Source: Artemisia argyi
Lineage: Eukaryota > Streptophyta > Magnoliopsida > Asterales > Asteraceae
Direction of reading: 5' to 3'
Length of the DNA: 64,000 bases
NCBI GenBank assembly: GCA_030686995.1
Contig: CM060696.1
Coordinates: 113,909,949 to 113,973,948, forward strand
Shown: in pieces, positions 54,740 through 64,000 of the stretch
Layout: every line of letters starts with the position of its first letter
How positions within the stretch are numbered: position 1 is the stretch's first letter
Translations under genes and position numbers: made by a program
The notes under the pieces: generated by a model
Seen by the model: only the letters and a program-made list of their open reading frames with translations
Database searches by the model: none
Told to the model about the DNA's origin: nothing

Positions 54740-57684
54740 GTAACAGTATAAAACACATCTTTTGCAATGCAATTAGCAATCAAATTTTCATTCATTATGA
54801 GAATGTTTTTCCTATCAATTTCACTGTACTTGAGATCAATAGCTAATTGTTTACCCTCACTTTCCACTTCATCAAAAACCTTTTTCATTTGAGTCACATC
54901 ATCATTGATGGTGTTTTTAAGGCCCTCAAAATATTCTTTGAGAAGTTTAAAAAATGGCATAACTTCAGTTAGGTAACACTGTTTTGTTTGCTCAAAACCT
55001 CTTACCCCTTCTGTAATCCCTGTAGGTGTGATTCTTATTTTACAGGTTTTTTCAAAGTCATTGAACAATTGACCTAGCACATACAGCCCAATTAGAGTAT
55101 TACATTGTGTGGGAAGAGTGAAAGGTACAAGGTGCCTGGGTGTGTTCAGGGGGTAATTAGTTGGGTGAGCAATTCTAAACATAGTGCGTGTGTTACCTAC
55201 AACTCTTTCAGCTTGCATTTTCTCAATGTCAATCTTCCAAAACACTTTTTCATGAAGAATTCTCTTTTGAGGAACAAAAATTGCAGTTTGATTGTCATTC
55301 GCATAATCATAGTGAAACACAATATTCTTAGCAATGCATTTAGGATCCTTTAAACGTTCAACAAGTTTTACCCTAGTTCTATCCTCTGTCTCATTGATGT
55401 GGTCATAGGATCGTGTATCAGGAGGGGCATGATTAGGTTCAAGCATAGTGGTTGCATCATATAATGCAGGTTGTGCACCTAGACCAATTCTAAGGTATCT
55501 TGCTTTGGGTTTGGAGGTATCATGTTCACTAAATTCATCACTTAGTTTCCTATGGTTTTCCATCATTTGAGCAGATTGAATGGTTTGGCCCTGTGTGTAC
55601 AACTTATCTTCCAATTTATTTTTCAACATTTTTAGTTTTGAGAAATCATTTAGAAGTTTAGTTTCTTTCTCTTTGAAGTCTAGTTTGATTGATGTCAAAC
55701 CTTTTTGAACCTCTAGTTTTTGTTTGATGGTTTGATCCAATTGGTTCTTTAAAGAAACTAGTTCCCTTTTCAATGATTCTTGTTTGGAATTGTTTTCAGA
55801 TATGTAAGTACGCAGTTGCCATTCCATTTTCTGCTCACGTTCATTCAGCTCAAACTTAGCACGCTGCTCATAAATATTCACTTGATCCTTAAGGGTGTTA
55901 ATTCTAGTGATCAGGGAGTCATCAGGATTGTAAATCGTGTGCTCATGTACTTCATGTTCACTAGAGTCAATAGACGGCATGTCACTTGGTACAACTGGCT
56001 GTCCATTGTCATTCACATACATTTCATATGGGATATTATTGGTATTACCCATATTAGTAACGTTTGTGTTGACAATATTCTTGAGTTGTACAGAGTCACA
56101 TGCCCCTTGTTCAATTGTAGGATTAATCAGATCATGATTAGGAGAAGTTGGTACCTTAGAGATAGCAGATGTGATGGATAAATCAGGATGCTGTGAAGAG
56201 GATGCTGCTGCAGACAGATTAGCCATGAAAATGGTTCGAGCAGTAGGTTCATCATCCACGTCTGAGTCAAATGCATCACACTCTTCAACTTGAAAGATAT
56301 TCGGGTCATTAAGAGCCATGTCCTGAACAGGCTGATCATCTACATCAGCATCAAAGGTGTTCCCATCATTACCAGCCAGAAAGAGCAAAGCTTCTTCATC
56401 CAACACAGTCCCATTTTCTTGTGCCTGCATCAACAACATCTTGTCCTTGAAGTACTCAGAATTTTGGGGACATTTTGGGAGAGTGCAATTCCTAGCAATA
56501 TGGCCCAACCCTCCGCAGTTATAGCATTTCGGCTGTTTAGCTTGTGCTTGAAGAGCATTCCCAACTCTGTACTGCCCATTCTCTCTACCAACATTTCTTT
56601 GGTTGAAGTTCTGTCTTCCCTGCACATTCTGCACCACTACCCGACCATCTTCAATGACTGCCTGATTACGTGGATTAGATGAGATTCTGAGTTGGTTGTT
56701 AGTAGATGGAAGTGCAGCCCTGAACTGTTGGACCAGTAAAGAAACTTAGTTGGAGAGATTATCAATCATCATGTCAGTGTGAGAATACGCAGAATCAAGT
56801 TGTGTATTCAAAGCAGATGGTGAGGGAGTTGATGATTGACTATTGGTTGGGGTAGACCTGGAGGATGATTGTGATGGTTGAACTTGATCATTAGAGGTTT
56901 GATTAGGTTGTTGAACATTGGAAACAAAAGCAAGAGATTCATTTGTTGCATACGGATTGAGCTTTTCTCGCATTAGCCGATCATAAGCATCATGTTTCTC
57001 ATGTTGTTGGAGATATGCATACAGCTGTTCATGATTGGTATGCCTGAGACCCTTGTTGAGCTTAACAGCTATGACAAACCTATCCCATTCAGGTGCCATG
57101 TTGTTCACGAATTTGGAATTAAGCTGTATGTTGGGCATTGTCATCTTGATGGCTCTCATATCATTGACCAGCTTGTGAAATCTGACGTAATAGTCAGTGA
57201 TGCTTTCACCTGGATTCATTTTGAAATGCTCAAATTCATCGTATAGCTGTGACTCACGATCTTTTTTAGTTAACTCAGACCCTGCAAGAAGCATTTTGAC
57301 ATTATCCCAGACCGCCTTTGCTTCAGTGTTGTAGTTGATAAGTTTGTAGACATCTTTGGGAAGCCCTTGAATGACGATATTTGATGCTCTGATGTCTGCA
57401 TCATAGCGTTTCTTTTCTTCATCAGACAACTCATCGTAAGTGCGAGGTCTATCAGGACCAAGTACGGCTGGTAGTAAATCAGTTGCTGTTGTAACCGTGT
57501 CTCTAGTAGTACCCATTTGAAAGGGTCCCTCATCGATGGATTTCAAGATGTTAACCCCATTTTCTTTACCCAGACAGTACAGACGAATCCTTTGAGCCCA
57601 TGATTCATAGTCAGTTCTATCCAGCATCGGAGGTCGGGTGTCAGACCCCGCAGCTTGAATGTCATCGGAAGATGTCGACATCAC

Positions 57685-58415
57685 AAATTAGAAATTACCA
57701 AAACACAGGGTGGGAGATACTCGCAATGTAAGGTACTAGTCGCATGAAAGTATAACCACCACTTGATCTAACCGCAGGACACTAACCTCAGAAAATACCA
57801 AACCGCAACAAAACCCAGCCGCAGAATGATCTAAACGCAACCTAAGTAAACCGCAAACCAAAGATACTAACCGCAGGACACTAACCGCAGAAGCTACCAA
57901 ACCGCAGAAAAATCCCAATCGCAGACTGATCTAATCGCAACCTAAGTAAACCGCAAACTAAGGATACTAACCGCAGAGGTACCAAACCACAGAGAACACC
58001 CAACCTCAGAAGAGCTAACCGCAATATACTAATCGCAAGCAACTAATCGCAGTGACAATGGTCCAAAATTGTCGCTATCTTTGCGTTTTGTTTGTATTCC
58101 CAAAATGGTAATCGCAGCAAGCTAACCGCAGATAACAGAACTTAATCGCAACCAAGCAATGAAACAGTGGACTTAACCGCAACAAAGAAAATCCACCCAA
58201 AATCAACTCCAAACTACAAATAGATTACGGAAATGATAACACAAACTAACTACAGTGTTCTACAAACACTAATGAACATAAAAGTACATCTCTAACATGT
58301 ATGACAACACTAGAAAAATAAAACCAAGATGTTTTCCAAGAAAATGACTTCACACTCACAAAACCACTCAAAACATCATCAAATTTGATTCTACAAGGCC
58401 CTAAGATGAAACCTT
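57685..58415 (-). repeat. Repeat-rich 5' leader of the young Copia element
   Basis: Between the primer site and gag, about 20 copies of CTGCGGTT/TTGCGGTT-like motifs (minus strand) occur between 57722 and 58175. On top of this lies a tandem repeat of about 99-100 bp (units starting at 57770, 57869 and 57969). No coding frame is conserved. In an intact element this is the packaged 5' untranslated RNA. Confidence 0.8.
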
Positions 58416-58429
58416 GGCTCTTGATACCA
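58416..58429 (-). promoter_or_regulatory. Primer binding site of the young Copia element
   Basis: The minus strand reads TGGTATCAAGAGCC two bases after the LTR end, close to the initiator methionine tRNA site. Confidence 0.85.
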
Positions 58430-58431
58430 AT

Positions 58432-58791
58432 TGTAGAATACTAACTATGTAGGAAACATGTCTATCTTGTGATTTGTGAGGCGTTGAGAGTGAGGAGGAG
58501 GAGAGGAAAGAAAGAAAGAAAGGAACCTTTAGAGAAAAATGAAATATTAGATTGAGATTAAGTGAAGGTCCAACCCTCTCCACATGTGGAGAGGGGTATT
58601 TATACTTACAATATAACGCCCACTCCCGGGCTGTGGATCAGGCATACAGTGGGTGAAGACCCGTCCTTCTTCCACGGTGTTACTTAAACTAATACTAATT
58701 AACTAATAAACAAACTAACTACGAGCTAACTTAATGCTATTACAATCATTAGGTGACCGAGACTTTTACAGGAATATTTGTATTCCTAACA
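58432..58791 (-). repeat. 5' LTR of the young Copia element (360 bp)
   Basis: Same ends as the 3' LTR. The TATA box TATAAATAC on the minus strand (58596-58604) is intact here. An AAAGAAAG microsatellite lies at 58506-58523. Confidence 0.95.
58596..58604 (-). promoter_or_regulatory. TATA box in the 5' LTR of the young Copia element
   Basis: TATAAATAC on the minus strand. The matching bases are deleted in the 3' LTR. Confidence 0.65.
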
Positions 58792-59480
58792 ACCCCGCAT
58801 CAGAAAAATGTTTAGTACTCTCATGATTAATTAGAGAATTAATCATGACTAAGAAAAATATGACCAAATAAACCTCGGCTGTGAGAAACAGGAATTCTCG
58901 TCTTTAAGCACTTTTACTTAGCCGTAACCGTAGCCTATACCTGCACCGTGTTTCTAAGACAATTTGAGTTTTCACATTTTTGGAATAAGTCAACATATTT
59001 TTCCCTCCTCCTTTGACCAAAAATCATTCCTTGATTTTATAAATCATTCCTTGATTTTTGGGCTTACGTTTTAAGTTTAAAGACATTAAATACCAACCGA
59101 CACTAGACAGAGCCCAGCCTAGACATTATAAGCCATTTTAAGTTATTAGTCTCCTATTAGAAAAGTTACATTTTACTTTTCTCAATTTTACGCAATTTCA
59201 TACGTTTTACGTATTACGCGTTTTAGACCCGTGTTTCCAGTTTTAGCAGGGTTTTAGCACCCGATAGAACCTACCACTCATTTTATATTTTATTATGGAG
59301 TATATTGATAAGTTCTAGCATATTTACAAGTTTCATATTTTTAGGATACCCGGTTTTACGTTTCGTGACTTAACAACTTACGGTTAGCAATTTACGGAGT
59401 CAAAACTAGTCACATAAGTAGGATAATATCAACCAAGACCAAGTCATCCTTCCTATCCCTTTGTGAACCGCCTCTAGGCG

Positions 59481-59499
59481 GGGGGGGGGGGGGGGGGGG
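59481..59499. repeat. Poly-G run
   Basis: About 19 consecutive G inside the Gypsy-type solo LTR. Its length may be uncertain in the assembly. Confidence 0.8.
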
Positions 59500-59612
59500 A
59501 ATCAGCCCATGTGTCTTGATCTCATGCTTCTAACTCTAGGATGGTAACATGTGTAAACTTGGTCACCAAGTTTTGGGAATTTCCTAACACCTTTCTAACC
59601 TCCTCTTCACAG

Positions 59613-59620
59613 TATAAATA
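59613..59620 (+). promoter_or_regulatory. TATA box of the Gypsy-type solo LTR
   Basis: TATAAATA follows a pyrimidine-rich stretch and precedes a leader-like region ending in short exons or UTR without a conserved frame. Confidence 0.5.
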
Positions 59621-61110
59621 CAAGCTCATTCCTTCCTTTCTTCATAATAAAAACGCCACACATAAATCCCTAGCACCATGATCCTTTGATCTTCAAACTA
59701 CAAGTTACACTACAAAGTTCAAGGTCTTAGTATTCTCTACCTAGTTCTTAAGTTTGTTTGGTGATTCCATGGTTGAATTAGGAGCTACACAAGGTGATTA
59801 GGGGCTGAATTTAAATGGTTTTCACAAGGTCTATATCAAGGCTAGCAAGGGTTTCAAGAGTTATGGTGAAGGGTTTGCAAGCATAGGTTTAGTGTCCTAG
59901 TTTCATACTTGACTTCCTTTCTTTAGAAAGCCAAAAGTTGTAAGAAACCCTATTACACTTTCTTGCTCAATATCATTTTCATGCTTATTATGTTTCTTTC
60001 ATGCTATATATGGTCTTTGTATTATGTTCATGATGTATAAAAACTAGTAAAACAAGTTATGGTATATATATGTTAACTTATGTTATTTAAACAAGTAAAC
60101 TAGTGATTTTTATGGAGAACCATGACCAAAATAGTATAACTATGATATTCGACACTTACCTAATGTTAAAGAGGAATTAACAAGGAAAACATAGCAATTT
60201 GAATCACCCAAAACGAGTACCCGAGTCAAAAGTTATGGCCTAAAGAAGTTAGCGAAACCTTGCGGCAAAACTGTCCAAATGTTTCTACAACAGAACCTTA
60301 AACACACAAAAAGAGGCCCTTCAGGTCCGTTTCATGAAAAAGTTAAAGCACAAAAGTTGTCCAAAATCACGTTTTCTTCAAAAACTCGGGAGCACGTCTC
60401 CAGAAAACCAATAACGAATGTGATTTTCTTCAGTTTCTTAACAGCTATTTTATATATACCAAAGTCACTATATAATAGTTATGTTTTACTAAGACCAAGA
60501 GGTCTAATGACCTAAAGCCAAGACCACAACCATGGCTAAAGCCAAGGTTGAGTCTCAAGACCATGGTAACAATGACCAAGGTCACGGCAAAGCCACAGCT
60601 AAAGACCATATAACTTTTAAAGATCAAAAACTTATGTATATGTTATCAAATACTACAATAGTAGGGAGTCTCATGTGAGGAGTTCATTAAGTAAGCCGTT
60701 GACGAGTTGCTGGATTTACGAATTAAAGTGTCCTAGCTTCTCGAACGTTTACTACATGACCTCTGAATTATGACGGCCCGAACGGTAGTAAGAGATATAC
60801 AAACTATACATGTTTCATAAACCATTTTATTCAACGACTTACACTATATACTAAGTACTACATCATGAACATTATGCAAGACATATATTGGCAATTCTTC
60901 GTATTCTTAGACGTTACTCCAAACCTAAGTCGCAACGTTCTATTATAGGCTGCTCTTAGAGACTTTCGCGATTCAACTACCACTTTCATTTCTCATTACA
61001 TAAGCTTAAGGTGAGTCATAGCCCCTACTCTTTTTATACTTGTTTTAACTCTTTGGGGGAGATACATGCTCAACTACTTGCTTACTTGTACAAATACTCA
61101 AAACATTTAT

Positions 61111-61296
61111 ACTTGATTGTTTTATGCTTGATTGTCTTATACTTGATTGTCTTATACTTGATTGCATTATACTTGATTTCATACATATATGATTGTGTTA
61201 TACATTGGGAAATGGCACCCAGTAATCTCATAACTTTGGGAAATGGCACCCAGTAATCTCATAACTTTGGGAAATGGCAACCAGTAGTCTTTAATC
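61111..61296. repeat. Two short tandem repeats in the solo LTR
   Basis: About five copies of a 15-17-bp TTATACTTGATTGTC-type unit (61111-61180). Then three copies of a 31-bp unit beginning GGGAAATGGCACCCAGTAAT at 61207, 61238 and 61269. Confidence 0.85.
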
Positions 61297-61798
61297 TTTG
61301 AGCATTGGCATGTACACATATCATATACTCATATGTCTTAATCATAATATATATTAGCAGTGGGTTGTGAACACACAGGTTACAAGTCTCTTATGGCGGG
61401 ACTTGCAACTGAGTGGATTCACAATGCCTTTGCTGTGTGAACATTCTTTAAGACTTTTTAACTGTTTTAAGACAAACTCTATGAACTCACCAACCATTGT
61501 GTTGACACTTTAGCATGTTTATCTCAGGTTAGTAAGGCGATAGCTAGTGCGCGGAACATAGAGTCAAGCTGCATATTCTGAAGACTTACGCTTTTTATCA
61601 TTTACCATTCAAAACATTTTATATACATTTATGTATCATACTTTGGAATCTCATGTTTGTAACTTTGAATTCATTAATCGAATGGTAACTTTTCAAAACG
61701 TCTCATTTAGAGGTCGTTTTCTATAACTTGTACTTTGTATTATGAAGTAGCACCCCAAGTGACACAGTCTTCCGCTGCGATATTTTGGGGGTGTTACA

Positions 61799-61803
61799 CT
61801 TAG
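61799..61803. repeat. Target duplication, right copy, of the Gypsy-type solo LTR
   Basis: CTTAG, matching 42446-42450. Confidence 0.85.
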
Positions 61804-62956
61804 AATGGCATTGTGCCAGGTTTTAAATCACTTACAATAGGAAAACAACAGTTACTTTTATCTATAAGGTGTGTTTGGGATTTGTGGGTTAAAACTGCTT
61901 ATCACGTTTGAGATGAAGTATTCCCGGAATCGATCCATGTATTACTCTAGGGGTCAAAAATGGCACCTCTGTATGTAAAGTTAGAATGAAAATAGTAGAT
62001 ACTTTTGTAAGAGTAAACTGAATTAGAAGTTTACATTATAAAAATGCACAACGGGTGACCTTCGACCCATTTGACCAATTTTCGTTTCAATCGTTTTTAA
62101 CCATTTGACATGCTAGAGATTTAAGACACACAAAACCATCGTATTCTTTAATTAAGTGGACCAAAATTTCTATCGGTAAATGAATATATATAAATTTTAA
62201 TTAGTCTTAAGTGACTAAAGCTAGATTAAAATAGGCTCATCGTATTAACAGATTGTTATTAGCCCTGGGAAACATCTTTCTTCGCTTTCCCACACGTCAT
62301 GTACAAAGACATAAAACTCACACAATTACTCCAAGCTTCACTTGGTAAGCATACAGTCATTTAGTAAACAAAAGCTTTATTCCCATTAGTTATTCATATA
62401 AATTAATGATTTATGGTTTTGGGGATGATATACTACTTTAGGTGGTCAGGGAAAGATGGTTATGTTTGTTCGTATAAGCCCAGAGCTTGGATATTGTTGA
62501 AGAAACACTAATCAAACTTGAGTTTTAAGAACGTGCCGACACTATTTGAGCTAGGTGTTACACGAGTGCATAGAGACAGTTCGGATGTAAAAGACTCAAT
62601 GAACACTCATCAACACTTTCATATAGACTTCATGTTCAGCAAGATGATTGGTGTATATATAACTCACAAATAAGCTAACTCAAACACCCACTAAAGTAGT
62701 TCCAATAGGAAGAAAAAACTAGAATACTACGACCACCTCCTTTTATATTACCTCGGTAATTAAAATAATACATGCTTTGTCATTTTTTTTTAACGAATGT
62801 GTTCTAGAGTGTTTACATCATGGTGTAAGTGGAGGGTAACACATGACAAAATATAACACAAATACATCTTTTATGTTTACTTGATAACTTTTAGGTGTTC
62901 GTATATTTTTTTAATTATCACATTTGCGACCGTTTCGTTCTATTTTGAACCTCCGT
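61804..62956. other. No gene recognised
   Basis: AT-rich sequence without a supported frame, possibly the body of the Helitron-type element ending at 62980. Confidence 0.4.
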
Positions 62957-62980
62957 TGTTATGCACGGGTACTCGCCTAG
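62957..62980 (+). mobile_element. Helitron-type 3' terminus
   Basis: The stretch CCGTTGTTATGCACGGGTAC, then TCGCCTAG followed by T, has the small hairpin and CTAG-T end common to plant Helitrons. The 5' end was not found. Confidence 0.6.
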
Positions 62981-64000
62981 TAGGGGATAAAAGTACAAAT
63001 ATTTGTTTTGCCTCCCTTCCCCCAATTTACAACACAACACAGTTTTTTATCAGTTTCTGTTCTGTACTTTTTACCAATTTAATATTTTTGAGTGGTTAAA
63101 GTTTATATTTTTTATTCCGTACTTTCAAGTTTATAGTTTTAAACAAAATTATAAAAAAAAAAAAAAAAAAAACAAAACAAAAGGAAAGTAGGAGGGTCCC
63201 ATTTGTATTTTTGGGGGCCCTTATAACCACTCCCTTCTTTTTGAATGATAATTTTAGCAACATAAAGTGCGGGTAATATCAAAGTTATAAATAGCGTGAA
63301 GCGTGGCGTATCGGCATAGCAAAGCCTCAAGCGGTAGCGTTTTTAAGGCGTGATTCAAAGGCAAAAAATATTTATAGAATTGTCAATATTAGTTAGCTAA
63401 TAGGCTTAAAACTCAGTTATTGATTTACTAAGCCCGAATAAATACTTGCAAGTAAGCTCAAGTATAATAAATCTCTTTAAAAAAATTAAAATTAAAATAA
63501 AATCTTAAAAGCTTCAAAAAAAGGCGCCACGCCTTGCGCGCTTTATCACGCCTTATCACGCTTTATTGCATGCTACGCCTAGAGACGACGTCTTAGCCTG
63601 TTTCATAACATGGAGGCCACGCTTCGTGCTATGGCGCCGCTATAGCGCACTATTTAGAATCCTGGGTAATATAGTAAACTGGATCAAATTTCTTATTTAT
63701 TTTTAGAGTAAAATATACCGTTCGTCTCTGAACTTGTACCCCAAAATACTATCTGAGTCCCTCACATAAATTAAATACACTAGAGGTCCCTAGTGTTCAC
63801 TTTGTGCATCACCCAATGTCCTTTTAACGAACTTTCGTCAGTCAACGGTCGTTAACTCCCCCATGTGCCTTGCACATGAAGACAAAATGGTCATTTTGGT
63901 TCTTATCTTCTTCCACCTTCCTTCTTCTTCATTTTCACTCACCACCACCAATCATTACAACCATCCACCACCACCCACCACCATTACAACCATCCACCAC
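62981..64000. other. Repeat-derived sequence, no gene recognised
   Basis: An A run lies at 63150-63170. A GC-rich block 63290-63600 with many GGCG(C/T)..CGCC-type words looks like a degenerate MITE. From about 63710 (TACCGTTCGTCTCTGAACTT) the wording matches a terminal region seen in many plant DNA transposons, superfamily uncertain. The last 60 bases are ACC-rich simple repeat. Confidence 0.4.

Larger units (their letters stand above)
49263..57684 (-). pseudogene. Copia gag with CCHC knuckle and coiled coils, split by the hAT element
   Basis: The ATG at 57684 opens with MMSTSSDDIQAAGSDTRPPM. A UBN2-type domain (ESWAQRIRLYCLGKENGV, PGESITDYYVRFHKLVNDM) is followed by TAA at 56746-56748 and the knuckle CYNCGGLGHIARNC. 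Long Glu/Lys coiled-coil stretches follow on both sides of the insertion (54740-56400 and 49900-51014). The hAT element with one 8-bp target copy (3691 bp) separates DVFYTVT from DSALSARQF; taking it out keeps one frame. A TGA lies at 49653-49655. The frame runs on to 49263 but leaves the protease frame near 49.4 kb. Gag forms the particle. Confidence 0.88.
42712..58791 (-). mobile_element. Very young Sirevirus-like Copia element with a nested hAT
   Basis: LTRs at 42712-43069 and 58432-58791 flank a primer site, a repeat-rich leader, gag, protease, integrase, reverse transcriptase, a damaged RNase H and a 3-kb 3' region. A perfect 5-bp target duplication ACCCC lies at 42707-42711 and 58792-58796. 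By eye the LTRs differ by one substitution, one GAAA unit and one 6-bp deletion. Despite this youth the coding region has several stops and frameshifts and an RNase H deletion. Without the hAT insertion it is about 12.4 kb. The proteins are those of a Copia family very common in Asteraceae; the Sirevirus label is tentative, as the LTR is short. Confidence 0.93.
42451..61798 (+). mobile_element. Gypsy-type solo LTR (about 3.26 kb), split by a nested Copia element
   Basis: The left piece (42451-42711) starts TGTAACA and the right piece (58797-61798) ends TGTTACA, a perfect inverted pair. CTTAG flanks both sides (42446-42450 and 61799-61803). Removing the Copia element plus one ACCCC copy joins the pieces. 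The GGGGGTGTTACA end, the length and the TATA at 59613 resemble long LTRs of Tekay/Del-like chromoviruses; the lineage is inference. No internal region is present. The orientation is taken from the TATA box and the 3'-end wording. Confidence 0.85.

Overview
The window reads as nuclear DNA of a flowering plant, most likely of the daisy family (Asteraceae). Evidence is the spliced host gene, the plant-type microRNA hairpin, and the wording of the Copia and Gypsy polyproteins, which I recognise from Asteraceae genomes. The family call rests on memory of protein families, not a search. No rRNA, tRNA or CRISPR array was seen.

Layout. 1-2765: 5' part of a minus-strand Ty3/Gypsy element (protease, gag, 5' LTR). 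3692-15051: a decayed plus-strand Sirevirus-like Copia element with gag-pol, a solo LTR in its RNase H, repeated polypurine tracts, two antisense genes with their own TATA boxes, and a divergent sense extra ORF. 15052-20172: a minus-strand Tnt1/Tork-like Copia element. 22243-27820: a full-length plus-strand L1-type LINE with a 17-bp target duplication. 27917-29942: a Tourist MITE, a short hAT MITE, a MIR171-type hairpin with a TATA box, and a 0.7-kb hAT-like element. 31064-31719: a foldback element. 32628-37577: a six-exon minus-strand gene for a nuclear speckle RNA-binding protein (NSR type). 38876-40597: exon fragments of three unrelated host genes side by side, as in a Helitron-type capture. 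41524-42080: nested Tourist MITEs.

42451-61798 is a set of nested insertions. A 3.3-kb Gypsy-type solo LTR (target duplication CTTAG) was split by a very young minus-strand Copia element (42712-58791, duplication ACCCC). That element was then hit by a 3.7-kb hAT element (51057-54739, duplication GTAACAGT), which carries a heavily decayed Gypsy fragment. Target duplications and restored reading frames fix the order of events. 61804-64000 holds only repeats, including a Helitron-type 3' terminus.

Only two host transcription units look functional: the MIR171-like locus and the NSR-like gene. Almost everything else is transposable-element sequence at different stages of decay. The most unusual feature is the pair of antisense genes divergent from a sense gene inside the Sirevirus-like element (11.1-15.0 kb).
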